A DNA stretch of 48,069 bases from an uncultured Ruminococcus sp. (GTDB lineage Bacteria; Bacillota; Clostridia; Oscillospirales; Ruminococcaceae), in the NCBI GenBank assembly GCA_902781565.1, contig CACZJT010000033.1, positions 1 to 48,069 of the forward strand. Reading direction: 5' to 3'. This document shows, in pieces, positions 25,894 to 34,809 of this stretch; the stretch's first letter is position 1, and each line of letters opens with the position of its first letter. The position numbers were made by a program, and so were the translations under genes. The notes under the pieces were generated by a model. It was not told the origin of the DNA. It searched no databases and worked only from the letters and a program-made list of their open reading frames with translations.

Positions 25894-25922
25894 ATCATAA
25901 CATATTTTTTCGGAAATGTAAA
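25894..25922 (-). promoter_or_regulatory. Promoter of the small peptide gene
   Basis: On the minus strand TTTACA (25922-25917) and TATGAT (25899-25894), spacer 17 bp. The expected start near 25887 gives a leader of about 50 nt. Confidence 0.75.
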
Positions 25923-25956
25923 GGCATTTCCAAGGTATTTTGACGAAAAAGATACA

Positions 25957-25983
25957 GGGGAGCATTTCACCAAAATGCTCCCC
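25957..25983 (-). terminator. Terminator of the ytr-like ABC operon
   Basis: Stem GGGGAGCATTT / AAATGCTCCCC with a short loop; on the minus strand a T-rich segment follows within ten bases. It separates the ABC permease gene from the peptide locus. Confidence 0.75.
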
Positions 25984-26032
25984 CGCTCTTTTCCTGTCAT
26001 ATTTACTGTTACACTATCATCATATCATCATA

Positions 26033-27607
26033 TCAGTTGTATATCACTTCGTCCTCGTAGTCTCCGTCGTAGTATTCCGGCTCATCGGTAAAGATGTGCT
26101 TCTCATAGCTGCGCTCCGGAACGCCCAGGGCTTCAAGCTCCTTGTCAAGGGCTTCGGCTTCATCGGGGGTCAGGTTCACGTTCTGCTCCATTATCCTGTA
26201 GGAATAGGTGTCGCCGTTATCCCATGTGCGCTGCCCTGTGATGTACATGGTCCCGCTGAACTCGGACCACTCACGGGAATACTCATAGCCGTTAAGCAGC
26301 ATTTTTGTGAACTCGTCGAAGCTCTTGCGGTGCTGCGCCGCGTACTTCTGGAATACCCTCGCAGCCTTACGCACCTGCTCGTCGCTCAGATCGGAGACCC
26401 CATCGTCCTCGTCGCCTTCAGCCGTGTCATAGGATATCGAAACGTAGCCGCCCTCTGTATCGGTGAACAAGTTTATGGAAAAATCTACGCCGCTCAGGTT
26501 GCCCATAGGCAGATGCTCCACCATTCCGAAGCCGCCCGTTACATATGCCGCTCCCGCAAAACCGATATACACCGCCGTGCTGAGAACGAACTTGCCTACC
26601 CACACACCGAAGGTCTTTGCGTTCAGCTTGCCGCGGCTGGTGATGATGTGGATAACGATGTAGATCACCGCCACGATGATGATGCCGATATACGCCTCGG
26701 CGCGGAAGAAGAACAGTCCGTATACGGTCATGAGCCCTGCGAACATCACACACTCGAAGAATATGCGGTTTGCTATCGGCGTTCCCACCGAGCGTGCGTC
26801 GCGCCTGCGGTAGATGAACACGGTCAGTATCATCACGACCGCCGAGATCAGGCAGTTGAGCCACATCACGGGCTGTATGGTCTGCGAATTATCATCGAAG
26901 GTCAGCACGAATGAGAGCGTCCATGCCGCGAATACCTTCCCGGGGTCTGCCGCCTGTCCCGCACAGGTCACGGTAAGGTTGTACCAGATGAGCGCGGGTG
27001 CCGCAGAAAGGCAGGTCATGGTGATGAGCGTGAAGTAAATGCTCTCGGCGAGCGCTCCGCAGCAGCTCGTACACAGCACCGTCACCGCATCAACGAACAG
27101 CGTTCCCGCAAGTATCGAAACGAATACGAGCGGCAGGAACTCTATATGCTCTATCTTATCCGCACCGCTCATTGCCGCACAGCGTATCGCGGTAACTATC
27201 GTGGGGATACCCGTCCATACGATAACGGGTATGATGTGCAGATAACAGAGCGCCAACAGCTTCGAGAAATAGCGCTCGTTCGCGCTCATGGGGAGGGAGA
27301 GCTGAACGTCCCCCAGCTGAACGCTGTTCATGTCGCGGAACACGCTTGCCGCTCCGATAAGCCCGATACCGCCGCCCACTACCAGGAGCAGTACGCCCAG
27401 CACCGAAGGATTGAAATACACATAGCTTTGCGGTCTCACAGTTCTGCTGATATCCTCTAAACCATATGATGTTTTCTCCACACTCGTCATGAACGTATAC
27501 AGTAGTCCGCCCATGCCGAGGATTATATTTGCTATGATAAAAAATTTCTTATGCGTCCGTGCCTCACCAAGGGCGAAACGGTTAATCCTCTTTAATGACG
27601 TTGCCAT
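26033..27607 (-). CDS. ABC-2 type transporter permease
   Basis: A 524-residue membrane protein with about nine helices spread over residues 25-360 and a charged, acidic C-terminal domain of about 150 residues (DTAEGDEDDGVSDL, ending in a Tyr/Asp/Glu-rich tail). It would form the channel for the ATPase encoded just upstream, whose gene overlaps this one by 26 bp. GGAGGCGAGGGG precedes the ATG. The layout regulator-ATPase-permease is that of Firmicutes ytr-type operons; the substrate is not known, and cell-envelope stress is the usual setting. Confidence 0.85.
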   Translation of the reverse strand: MATSLKRINRFALGEARTHKKFFIIANIILGMGGLLYTFMTSVEKTSYGLEDISRTVRPQSYVYFNPSVLGVLLLVVGGGIGLIGAASVFRDMNSVQLGDVQLSLPMSANERYFSKLLALCYLHIIPVIVWTGIPTIVTAIRCAAMSGADKIEHIEFLPLVFVSILAGTLFVDAVTVLCTSCCGALAESIYFTLITMTCLSAAPALIWYNLTVTCAGQAADPGKVFAAWTLSFVLTFDDNSQTIQPVMWLNCLISAVVMILTVFIYRRRDARSVGTPIANRIFFECVMFAGLMTVYGLFFFRAEAYIGIIIVAVIYIVIHIITSRGKLNAKTFGVWVGKFVLSTAVYIGFAGAAYVTGGFGMVEHLPMGNLSGVDFSINLFTDTEGGYVSISYDTAEGDEDDGVSDLSDEQVRKAARVFQKYAAQHRKSFDEFTKMLLNGYEYSREWSEFSGTMYITGQRTWDNGDTYSYRIMEQNVNLTPDEAEALDKELEALGVPERSYEKHIFTDEPEYYDGDYEDEVIYN

Positions 27608-28517
27608 AGCCCCTCGCCTCCAGTTCGTAAATGAATATCTCCTCCAGCGTAAGCGGTATTGTCTCTGTGATGTCGGTGCTTATTTCCGACAGCTTACGCA
27701 TTATGTCCTCCTCGCTGCCGCGAATGACAGCCTGCACGATGCTTCCCGACTGCGAATACTGCATTATCTGTGCGCCCGTGCGCTCCAGCTCGTCGCGCCC
27801 GACGGGAGCGCTCTTTCTTGCGAGCTGTACCTTTCTGAATCCGCCGCGTATCTCGTCTATCTCATTGGCGAATATCAGCCTGCCCTTGTGTATCAGCATG
27901 GCGCGGTCGCAAAGCTCGTTTATCTCGGCGATGTTGTGCGATGACACGATGAGCGTGGCGTTGCGGTCGAGCATCTCATCGACGATGATGTTCTTGACCA
28001 CCTTTCTCATGGCGGGGTCAAGACCGTCGAAGGCTTCGTCGAGCATGAGATACTTGGTCATGCAGGAAAGCCCGATTATGACCACCGACTGCCGCTTCAT
28101 GCCCTTCGAGAACTCGGACAGCCGCTTGTTTGTGGGGAGCCCCAGCTTCGCGGTGAGCCGCTCGAACACCTCGTCGGAAAAATTCTCGTAGAAGCTGCGG
28201 TAATACTTCCTCAGTCCGTCGAGGGTGAAGTTTGCGTACTGCACGGTCTCGTCGTTGACGAAGAATATCCTCGACTTTGCTTCGGGGTCGTCCCAGACCT
28301 CCCTGCCGTCGATCGCTATGCTCCCCTGCTCGGTCTTGTAAACGCCGCACATCATTCGCATGAGCGTAGATTTGCCCGCGCCGTTCGAGCCGAGAAAGCC
28401 GTAAACACACCCGTCGGGTATCGTGATCGAGATATCATCGAGAGCCGTGAACCTTTCGCCGCCCTTGCCTAAGCCCTTTTTCTCGAACGTCATAGACACA
28501 TTTTTGATCTCTATCAT
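27582..28517 (-). CDS. ABC transporter ATP-binding protein (YtrB-like)
   Basis: A 311-residue ATPase with Walker A GSNGAGKST (43-51), a signature of the variant form FSKGMKRQ, Walker B YLMLDEAFDGLDP, and the switch His in SSHN. The C-terminal 90 residues form the extension common to ABC-2 exporters. It follows the GntR gene by a 4-bp ATGA overlap and overlaps the permease gene, so all three are cotranslated. Confidence 0.93.
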   Translation of the reverse strand: MIEIKNVSMTFEKKGLGKGGERFTALDDISITIPDGCVYGFLGSNGAGKSTLMRMMCGVYKTEQGSIAIDGREVWDDPEAKSRIFFVNDETVQYANFTLDGLRKYYRSFYENFSDEVFERLTAKLGLPTNKRLSEFSKGMKRQSVVIIGLSCMTKYLMLDEAFDGLDPAMRKVVKNIIVDEMLDRNATLIVSSHNIAEINELCDRAMLIHKGRLIFANEIDEIRGGFRKVQLARKSAPVGRDELERTGAQIMQYSQSGSIVQAVIRGSEEDIMRKLSEISTDITETIPLTLEEIFIYELEARGYGNVIKED

Positions 28518-28894
28518 CGTTCTCCACCTCCGTTTTGTCTGCCCTCGGCGCAGACCCTCTCTACTATCTCTATGAGAGTCTCCCGCGGCACACCTGCCGC
28601 ATACGCCTCACGCGCCTTCTGCTCGAATCCCTCTGTAAAGCGCTTGTCCGCCTTGCCCTCATGCTTTGCGACGAAGCAGCCCTTTCCCGCGACGGAATAA
28701 ATGATCCCGTCCCGTTCGAGTATGCCGTAAGCCTTCGCGACGGTGTTGGGGTTTATCCCCAGCTCCTTCGCAAGCACCCGTGCGGCGGGGATACGATCGT
28801 TCTCCTTCAGCACGCCCTTTGCGATCTCGCCGCAGATACCCCGGCAGATCTGCTCGTACATGGGAGCGCGCCCCGTTACATCAATGGTTATCAA
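28514..28894 (-). CDS. GntR-family regulator, YtrA subfamily
   Basis: A 126-residue repressor-type protein: winged helix (about 10-75; PMYEQICRGICGEIAKG, then GINPNTVAKAYGILERDGI, cited as NPNTVAKAYGILE) and a short C-terminal dimerisation tail as in YtrA, without the large effector domain of other GntR groups. The start is TTG at 28894 behind AAAGGAGG at 7 bp; no ATG is better placed. It probably binds the dyad at 29190-29216 and controls its own operon with the ABC genes. Confidence 0.92.
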   Translation of the reverse strand: MITIDVTGRAPMYEQICRGICGEIAKGVLKENDRIPAARVLAKELGINPNTVAKAYGILERDGIIYSVAGKGCFVAKHEGKADKRFTEGFEQKAREAYAAGVPRETLIEIVERVCAEGRQNGGGER

Positions 28895-28967
28895 GCCGTT
28901 TCCTCCTTTCTGTTGTCCCGTTTCCTTTCTTCTGCATGAGCTGTCTCCTTTATTTCTTTCAGCTCAC

Positions 28968-29141
28968 CTATAGCAATCCAAGAAATTATCTGCACAAATC
29001 TTTCGGATAAAATTCCACATTGCTGCGTCAAACTCCCTTGCAGTGCGACAGCACGGCTGCGGTCGTTTTCCTTGCACTGTGAAATTTTCTTGAAATTTTC
29101 TCTCGAAATCTTTATGCTGCTATTTTCTTGGATTGCTATAG
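28968..29141 (-). repeat. Inverted-repeat element, copy 2 (GntR operon leader)
   Basis: A 174-bp element with perfect 18-bp terminal inverted repeats (CTATAGCAATCCAAGAAA). Its core at 29025-29065, read toward the GntR gene, has CGACCGCAG, then GTGCTGTCGCACT and CAAGGGAGT, shared with copy 3. It lies between the promoter/operator and the GntR start, so it is in the leader RNA. An 85-codon minus frame across it is not credited. Confidence 0.8.
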
Positions 29142-29189
29142 TCCACACAGTATTTCATCTCTTGATCCGCTGTATGTACCATGCGTATT

Positions 29190-29247
29190 AAGTGTACTAT
29201 GTGTTGTAGTACACTTATAGTATAGACCATCTCCCCCGATTTGTCAA
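29190..29247 (-). promoter_or_regulatory. Promoter and operator of the GntR/ABC operon
   Basis: On the minus strand TTGACA (29247-29242) and TATACT (29224-29219) are 17 bp apart. Directly downstream is a perfect dyad AAGTGTACTA-N7-TAGTACACTT (29190-29216), of the type bound by YtrA-like regulators, placed to block the transcription start. Confidence 0.85.
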
Positions 29248-29350
29248 TGGTTTATCACAAATTTCGTTATTTTATACAAATCCTAACACCTGCATAAGTA
29301 CCATATGCACAAACAATTCGACACCGAAGGTTACAAAATCCCCGCCGATA

Positions 29351-29379
29351 TTGACTTTATACGGAAAATAATGTATAAT
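29351..29379 (+). promoter_or_regulatory. Promoter of the cohesin-like gene
   Basis: TTGACT (29351-29356) and TATAAT (29374-29379), spacer 17 bp. The leader to the ATG is about 135 nt and consists mostly of repeat copy 3. Confidence 0.8.
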
Positions 29380-29403
29380 AGTAGTGGTATATAATACACA
29401 CGA

Positions 29404-29501
29404 TATACTCCCCTCTGTTTCAAAGCCGACAATAGATTCGTGCAGAAACGGATTTTATCAAGGCGCACGACCGCAGACGTGCTGTCGCACTTCAAGGGAG
29501 T
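29404..29501 (+). repeat. Inverted-repeat element, copy 3 (truncated, in a gene leader)
   Basis: From TATACTCCCCTCTG at 29404 it follows the sense strand of copy 1 almost base for base for about 65 bp, then the core CGACCGCAG (29468) to CAAGGGAGT (29493-29501) as in copy 2. The right arm is missing and the ribosome-binding site of the downstream gene follows at once. Confidence 0.75.
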
Positions 29502-29520
29502 TTTGAAAGGAGCGGCTTCT

Positions 29521-30663
29521 ATGAATAATACGATATCAAGACTGACAGCGGGGCTGCTCGCTCTTGCTGCGGCTCTTCTTCTGCTGCCGATAGGCTGCTT
29601 CGCGGCGGAGGCACAGATCGCCGTCGGTACAGCAAGCGATATACGCGCGGGCAAAGAATTCACCGTGACCGTCGGCTTCTCCGCCGACAGCGAGATAGGG
29701 CGGGTCGCGGCTGTGCTCGCCTACAGCGCCGATGATGTGGAATTTGTCGGCTCCTCCTACGCTCAGGGCGGCGGGGGGATACTAAACATCTCGGGAACTC
29801 CCGACAGCAGCACCAAGGAAATGAATATCCCCGTGGTGTTCCGCGCGAAAAACGGCGGCACCTCTCATATAAACGTCACAAACGGCTCGGTCATGTCCCC
29901 CGAGGGTAAAATGCTGGGGGATCTGCTGACCGCAGAGCTTGCCGTCACCGCCGAGGGTGAGCCGAGACCGCTGCCTCCCGCGGAAGCGGAGGACAGCTCG
30001 CGGGAAGAAACGCCCTCACTGCCCGAGACAGCCGTCAGCATTGCGGAAGAACAGGCGGACAGCAGCTCCGAAAGCGAGAGCCTTCCGCCGCAGGAAAGCA
30101 GTATCAGCGACAGCTCCTCCGTCCCCGACGACGGCGGACTTGCGCGGCTCAAAAACCTTACGGTGTCGGCGGGAAAGCTAAAGCCCGATTTCTCCCCTGA
30201 TGTGTTCGAGTATGAAGTCACGGTTCCGCCCGAGACAGAGTATATCTCGGTGGACGCAGAGCTTAAAGACCGCTATGATACCATATGGTACGAGGGCTCG
30301 GAATACTTAGGGATAGGCATGACCCCCTGGACGATAACCGTCACAACTCCCGACGGAACGGTGTCCCACGCATACTTTATCCGCGTGAACCGCCACACCG
30401 CCGACTACTCCGAACCCGAGGAGGAGAGCAGTGCGGCGGGAGCCGTTACGGAGCTGTCCTCTTCCGAAGTGCTCGAAAAGCTCGAGGAGGATAACGTCAC
30501 CCGCAGGAGCGTTTCACAGACCCCCGCCCCTCACGAAGAAAAGGTCACCCTCCGCGAGAAGATAACTCCGATACTTATTATAGCAGTCTGTGTAATAATC
30601 GCAGCCGTTGGCATCATCGTACTGCGCATACGTTCCCGATCTAATAACAGCTTCCGTAAGTAA
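29521..30663 (+). CDS. Cohesin-like, cadherin-like membrane-anchored surface protein
   Basis: A 380-residue exported protein. Signal peptide (1-28, ending CFAAEA), a cohesin-type beta domain (about 28-140; VGTASDIRAGKEFTVTVGF, then VAAVLAYSADDVEFVGSS), a Ser/Glu/Pro-rich spacer (145-210), a cadherin-like/Big-type beta-sandwich (about 212-300; LKNLTVSAGKLKPDFSPDV), another spacer and a C-terminal membrane helix (about 350-372) with a basic tail. It may present a binding module at the cell surface, in cellulosome producers for dockerin proteins. AAAGGAG precedes the ATG at 29521; an upstream frame start inside the repeat is rejected. Confidence 0.8.
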   Translation: MNNTISRLTAGLLALAAALLLLPIGCFAAEAQIAVGTASDIRAGKEFTVTVGFSADSEIGRVAAVLAYSADDVEFVGSSYAQGGGGILNISGTPDSSTKEMNIPVVFRAKNGGTSHINVTNGSVMSPEGKMLGDLLTAELAVTAEGEPRPLPPAEAEDSSREETPSLPETAVSIAEEQADSSSESESLPPQESSISDSSSVPDDGGLARLKNLTVSAGKLKPDFSPDVFEYEVTVPPETEYISVDAELKDRYDTIWYEGSEYLGIGMTPWTITVTTPDGTVSHAYFIRVNRHTADYSEPEEESSAAGAVTELSSSEVLEKLEEDNVTRRSVSQTPAPHEEKVTLREKITPILIIAVCVIIAAVGIIVLRIRSRSNNSFRK

Positions 30664-30673
30664 CAGCCTATAA

Positions 30674-30705
30674 AAAGACCGTCCCGCATATGTGGGACGG
30701 TCTTT
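30674..30705. terminator. Bidirectional terminator
   Basis: Stem AAAGACCGTCCC (30674-30685) / GGGACGGTCTTT (30694-30705) between two convergent genes. Confidence 0.9.
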
Positions 30706-30710
30706 CTCGT

Positions 30711-31580
30711 TCAGTCGGAGGATAGAAACGACTCGGCGCTCCTGCCTGCGGAGCGGTTGAAGCGGTGCAGCCGTGACAGGCAGTCCTTATCGCCCCGCTT
30801 GATAATGTTGGTCTTTTCCTCGCAGCCGAGCGTCACCTTATATCCCAGCTCCCGCGCAAGCTGTTCCGACTCATCGCTGCAAAAGCCGTAAGGGTAGGCG
30901 AGGGTCACGGGAAGCTCCCCGCAAGCCTGCTCTATGATACGGCGGGAACGGTCAAGGTCGCTCCATAGCATACGGCGGTAATCCTCCGGGCTCTCATCGG
31001 CGCGGCGCAGAACGCCATCCCGCTCGCCTATGGAGTGCAGAGAATAGGTATGGTCTGCTATCTCGACCAGCCCGCTCAAAGCACAGCTTCGGATATTCTC
31101 CTCGTCCATATAGGAATACACGGGCGAAGGGCTCTCCTCCGCAGCGGCGGCTTCCGTCCACTCCCCCACGGGCGCGAACACCGCCTTGAAGCCGTATTTT
31201 TCGAGGAGCGGCAGGACGTAGTAGAAATTGTTGTAGCTCCCGTCATCGAAGGTCAGCACTATCGGCTTTTCGGGCAGGTCGCCCGTACCCTCCGTGAAGT
31301 CGGGAAGCTCCTTGCAGAACACGGGCGTATAGCCGCTGTCCCGCAGGTAGATGAAGTCCGCTTCGAGCTGCTCCGCCGTAATGACGTAATCCCCGACAAG
31401 AGAGCTGTCATTCACAACGCTGTGGTACATCAGCACGGGAAGCTCCCTGCTGTCGGCATCGGCTGTTTGAGCCGACGCCCTCCCCCGCTCTATCGCCCCG
31501 AACACCATTACTCCCAACGCTGCCGCGCCGAGAGAAATGCACATACAAGCCGTTTTCCCGAACCTTATAACACCGTACAT
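30711..31580 (-). CDS. Polysaccharide deacetylase family protein
   Basis: A 289-residue NodB-fold protein. An N-terminal membrane helix (about 10-30) anchors or exports it. The metal and catalytic motifs are LTFDDG (109-114), DHTYSLH (H177 and H182) and AYPYG. It would remove acetyl groups from wall or other extracellular N-acetylated or O-acetylated sugars. GGAGG lies before the ATG. It is divergent from the chemoreceptor gene. Its closest reading is the PgaB/peptidoglycan GlcNAc deacetylase group, but the substrate is not settled. Confidence 0.88.
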   Translation of the reverse strand: MYGVIRFGKTACMCISLGAAALGVMVFGAIERGRASAQTADADSRELPVLMYHSVVNDSSLVGDYVITAEQLEADFIYLRDSGYTPVFCKELPDFTEGTGDLPEKPIVLTFDDGSYNNFYYVLPLLEKYGFKAVFAPVGEWTEAAAAEESPSPVYSYMDEENIRSCALSGLVEIADHTYSLHSIGERDGVLRRADESPEDYRRMLWSDLDRSRRIIEQACGELPVTLAYPYGFCSDESEQLARELGYKVTLGCEEKTNIIKRGDKDCLSRLHRFNRSAGRSAESFLSSD

Positions 31581-31665
31581 CGCCGTTCCTCCGTTCCGTG
31601 GACCTTTCTTCTGAAAAATTATATGAAAAAAAACCGAAATTATTCCAAAAAATCGAAAATAGCTC

Positions 31666-31694
31666 TTGTATTTTTTGTTTAAATCTGATATAAT
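31666..31694 (+). promoter_or_regulatory. Promoter of the chemoreceptor gene
   Basis: TTGTAT (31666-31671) and TATAAT (31689-31694), spacer 17 bp. Confidence 0.75.
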
Positions 31695-31756
31695 AGTATA
31701 TAGATATATTCAGCTGTTTTCAGCGTCATATAATATAGTAAAGAGAGGCTGCCGAT

Positions 31757-34297
31757 ATGAAGAACATAAAATCAAAAATACTGTTAGCAATGCTGTCACT
31801 CATGCTGATCGTGCTGTTGGCACTGGTCGGGGTGTTCCAGTGGTATGTCAACAAATCGGCGTCCGAAACGCTGAATGAGTCCATGCTGACCCTTTCGGCG
31901 CAGGCGGCTTCAAATTTTGACTACATGATAAAGGACACTATCTCCGACATTCAAAGCACAGCCATGAGCTATGAATATTCCTCCCTCACCACCAACAAGG
32001 AGAGGATAGCTCATCTGACCGAAAAACTTGCGGAACACCCCGAGATGAACAGCTTCGCGGTGTACACCCGCAGCGGACAGCTGCTCGAATACAATGACAA
32101 GATCTGCCCCGCTCTGGTACACCCCGACGATGTTTCAGCCTGCGCCGCGCAGATGGACACCTACATCACCGAAGTCCGCGAGCGCGAGAACGCCAACTAC
32201 TTCGTGATACTCGTGCCGCTGATATCGGAGGACAATATTGAACTTATCACCTCCGCCGCTATCGACTGCTCGGTGATAAATGACAGGCTCGCCGCTCTTA
32301 CCCGAAACGATTCCACCGAGCTTTTCGTGGTCGAGAAGTCGGGACGGGTCATCTTCACAAGCGGTCACGGTCACGCGGCGATAAACAGCAACCCCGTTCA
32401 GCTCGCTTCCTCCGACAACAGAGCCTCGGAGCTTTCCCAAGCTGTCAGCACCGCGATCAACGGGCGCTCGGGCGCATATGAATACAAGCTGGACGGCAAT
32501 AAATTCACTATGGGCTACAGCGACGTGTCCTATTTCGACAGCGTGCTTATCGCTTCAGCCGACATCAACGCCTTCAACGGCGACTACAGCAGCAAGGAAT
32601 ACACCATTCTCGGTCTGACCTTCATAATACTGGTGCTTATCACCCTTGCTTACTCGAACTACTTCTCCTCGCGCATTTCAAGACCCATCGTCGCGGCTAC
32701 CGAGCGCCTCAGACTGCTCGCAAACGGCGACACCACCTCCTCGGTGGATATCTGGATATCCAAGGACGAGCTGGGCGTGCTCTCGAACTCGCTGGGCGAA
32801 ACGGTTTCCTGCCTGCGGCTTTACATTTCGCTCATCAGACAGGCGCTCAATCAGATCGCACAGGGCAACCTCACCTACCGCATGGAAAGCGAATTCAAGG
32901 GCGATTTCGAGAGCATAAAGGACTCCTTCAACGAGATATTCGACAGCCTTTGCAACACCTTCGATTCGATAAATCACTCTGCGCAGCAGGTGACGAGCGG
33001 CGCGGTGCAGGTGGCTAACTCCGCTCACTCGCTCTCACAGGGCGCCACACAGCAGGCAAGCGCCATAGAGGAGCTTTCCGCGACACTCACGAACGTTTCC
33101 GATCAGGTCGTTCAGAACTCCGACAGCGCCCGCAACGCTTATAAGATAGTTGACGATAATTCCCACGCTATCGAGGACTGCAACGCCGACATGGGCAAGC
33201 TCCTTGACGCTATGCAGCTCATAAGCCGCACCGCCGATGAGATCACCGAGATACTCAAGGCGATAGATGAAATATCCTTCCAGACCAACATATTAGCACT
33301 CAATGCCGCCGTAGAAGCCGCCCGAGAGGGCTCAAAGGGCTTCGGCGTGGTCGCGGACGAGGTACGCCGCCTTGCGGCACGTACCGCCGAGGCTGCAAAG
33401 CAGACCTCCACTCTGATAGACAAGACTTCCGATGCCGTAACGCGCGGTCACAGCATAGCGGTCAAGACCGCCGATTCTCTCCGCGAGGTCGAGGAAGGCT
33501 CGGCGCAGATCTGCCTGCTCATGCGCAACATCGCCGAGGCTTCGGCGGAGCAGTCGGACGCTATAATGCAGATAAACACTGGTGTCGAGCAGATATCCGA
33601 CGTCGTATCGGCGAACACTGCCGCCGCTATCGGCTCGGCTTCCGCAAGCGAGGAGCTTTCGGGGCAGTCGCTTATCCTTAAAAACATGATAGCTCGGTTC
33701 AAGCTGACGGAGGGCAGCGCTGAACCCGCCGTGAGCGAGGACACCGACTCCGACTACAATTTCAGCATAGACGACGAACCTGCCCCTGCCAAAAGGCAAG
33801 AGCCCGCACCTATCCCCAAGCCTATGACACGCAAATTCGACCGTCCCTCGTCCTTCCTGAGCGACAGCGACCTTGAAAGCCCCGCTCCAAGACGTGCGCA
33901 CGCGGGCGGCGGTATGGCTGATATCTTCATGAAGCGCGACAACAAGGTATTTATCGGCGGCGACACCGCTCCCGACAATGACGACGATGAGGACGACAAG
34001 CCCTCGGGCGGCTTCGGTATGCCTTCGCAGGGAGGCTCGAACCCGATGCTCGCGGCGATGTTCAGCAAGCGGGACAGCGACGATGACGATGATGACGACG
34101 AAGACGATAAGCCTTCGGGCGGCTTCGGTATGGGCACCCCCAAGGGAGGCTCGAACCCCATGCTCGCCGCGATGTTCAGCAAGCGCGACAGCGACGATGA
34201 CGAGGACGACGACGAGGACGATAAGCCCTCCGCAGGCGGCGGGAAGCCCGGAATCGGAGCGCTGTTCAAGGTCGATGACGACGATGACAAGTATTAA
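31757..34297 (+). CDS. Methyl-accepting chemotaxis protein with repetitive acidic tail
   Basis: An 846-residue receptor: membrane helix 1 (about 8-28), a dCache-like periplasm-side sensor (35-280), helix 2 (about 283-305), HAMP (306-420 region) and a signalling domain with the conserved hairpin tip [20 protein letters not shown] (near 503-522). From about 660 an atypical tail of nearly 190 residues follows. It is Asp/Pro/Gly-rich and holds repeats: [17 protein letters not shown] twice at a 114-bp DNA period, with weaker relatives [13 protein letters not shown] before and [11 protein letters not shown] after. The usual pentapeptide tether for CheR is not seen. No che genes are in the window. 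Confidence 0.93.
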   Translation: MKNIKSKILLAMLSLMLIVLLALVGVFQWYVNKSASETLNESMLTLSAQAASNFDYMIKDTISDIQSTAMSYEYSSLTTNKERIAHLTEKLAEHPEMNSFAVYTRSGQLLEYNDKICPALVHPDDVSACAAQMDTYITEVRERENANYFVILVPLISEDNIELITSAAIDCSVINDRLAALTRNDSTELFVVEKSGRVIFTSGHGHAAINSNPVQLASSDNRASELSQAVSTAINGRSGAYEYKLDGNKFTMGYSDVSYFDSVLIASADINAFNGDYSSKEYTILGLTFIILVLITLAYSNYFSSRISRPIVAATERLRLLANGDTTSSVDIWISKDELGVLSNSLGETVSCLRLYISLIRQALNQIAQGNLTYRMESEFKGDFESIKDSFNEIFDSLCNTFDSINHSAQQVTSGAVQVANSAHSLSQGATQQASAIEELSATLTNVSDQVVQNSDSARNAYKIVDDNSHAIEDCNADMGKLLDAMQLISRTADEITEILKAIDEISFQTNILALNAAVEAAREGSKGFGVVADEVRRLAARTAEAAKQTSTLIDKTSDAVTRGHSIAVKTADSLREVEEGSAQICLLMRNIAEASAEQSDAIMQINTGVEQISDVVSANTAAAIGSASASEELSGQSLILKNMIARFKLTEGSAEPAVSEDTDSDYNFSIDDEPAPAKRQEPAPIPKPMTRKFDRPSSFLSDSDLESPAPRRAHAGGGMADIFMKRDNKVFIGGDTAPDNDDDEDDKPSGGFGMPSQGGSNPMLAAMFSKRDSDDDDDDDEDDKPSGGFGMGTPKGGSNPMLAAMFSKRDSDDDEDDDEDDKPSAGGGKPGIGALFKVDDDDDKY
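33973..34230 (+). repeat. 114-bp tandem repeat in the chemoreceptor tail
   Basis: The blocks beginning GGAGGCTCGAACCC at 34031 and 34145 are nearly identical for about 50 bp, and the Asp-rich plus GGCGGCTTCGGTATG stretches before them repeat with the same 114-bp (38-codon) step. About 2.3 copies are present. Confidence 0.85.
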
Positions 34298-34775
34298 AAC
34301 TGCGGCATTTGCGGCGGTCACAGCACTTAGCCTGACCGCCTGCGCCGAGAATTGGAGCCCCCGTGAGGGTGAGACCGAATGGGAGCGGGAATTCTTCGGC
34401 GCGGAGACCTATGCCGAGCTGAGAGAGGATATCTCTCCCGAGGATAAGGAAGAGTTGCAGCCCGTGATGGAGCTTGCGGAGAAAGCGTTTTCGGCTTTCC
34501 CGAAGGATCGTGAGGACGCGAAAAGGCAATTCGGCGAGCTGTACAGGTACACAAATTATGACTGCGACCCCAACACAGCTGCGGAGGAACATGAGCTAAC
34601 GTTCAAAACCTGCAAGATCGAGGGGGACAGCGGCTACATTTGGGTACACTACTCGCAGGAATGCAGCTCCCTATCGGGCGAGATACTCAAAGGGTCGTGG
34701 GATATCCTCTCACGTTGGAAAGTTGAGAAACAGGGCGAAAAGTGGGTCGTGACTTCGGTGTGCGAGCCTGCATAA
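34284..34775 (+). CDS. Small lipoprotein of unknown function
   Basis: A 163-residue protein with a signal peptide ending in the lipobox LTAC (Cys at residue 20 from the ATG at 34284), followed by an acidic mature part ([16 protein letters not shown]...). No family recognised. The start lies inside the last codons of the chemoreceptor gene (14-bp overlap, in another frame); an alternative ATG is at 34275. The upstream AAGG is the only ribosome-binding signal, so translation is probably coupled. Codon usage matches the neighbours. Association with the receptor's sensing is a guess from position only. Confidence 0.7.
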   Translation: MTSIKTAAFAAVTALSLTACAENWSPREGETEWEREFFGAETYAELREDISPEDKEELQPVMELAEKAFSAFPKDREDAKRQFGELYRYTNYDCDPNTAAEEHELTFKTCKIEGDSGYIWVHYSQECSSLSGEILKGSWDILSRWKVEKQGEKWVVTSVCEPA

Positions 34776-34809
34776 CATAAGTAATTTTATCGACAGGAGG
34801 ACATAGATC

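Noticed and set aside
28891..29148. 85-codon minus frame spanning repeat copy 2
   Set aside because: It covers the inverted-repeat element almost exactly and runs into the GntR leader; better explained as repeat DNA.
33332..34321. Long minus-strand frame opposite the chemoreceptor tail
   Set aside because: Result of the repetitive Asp-rich DNA; Val/Ala-rich translation without family features.
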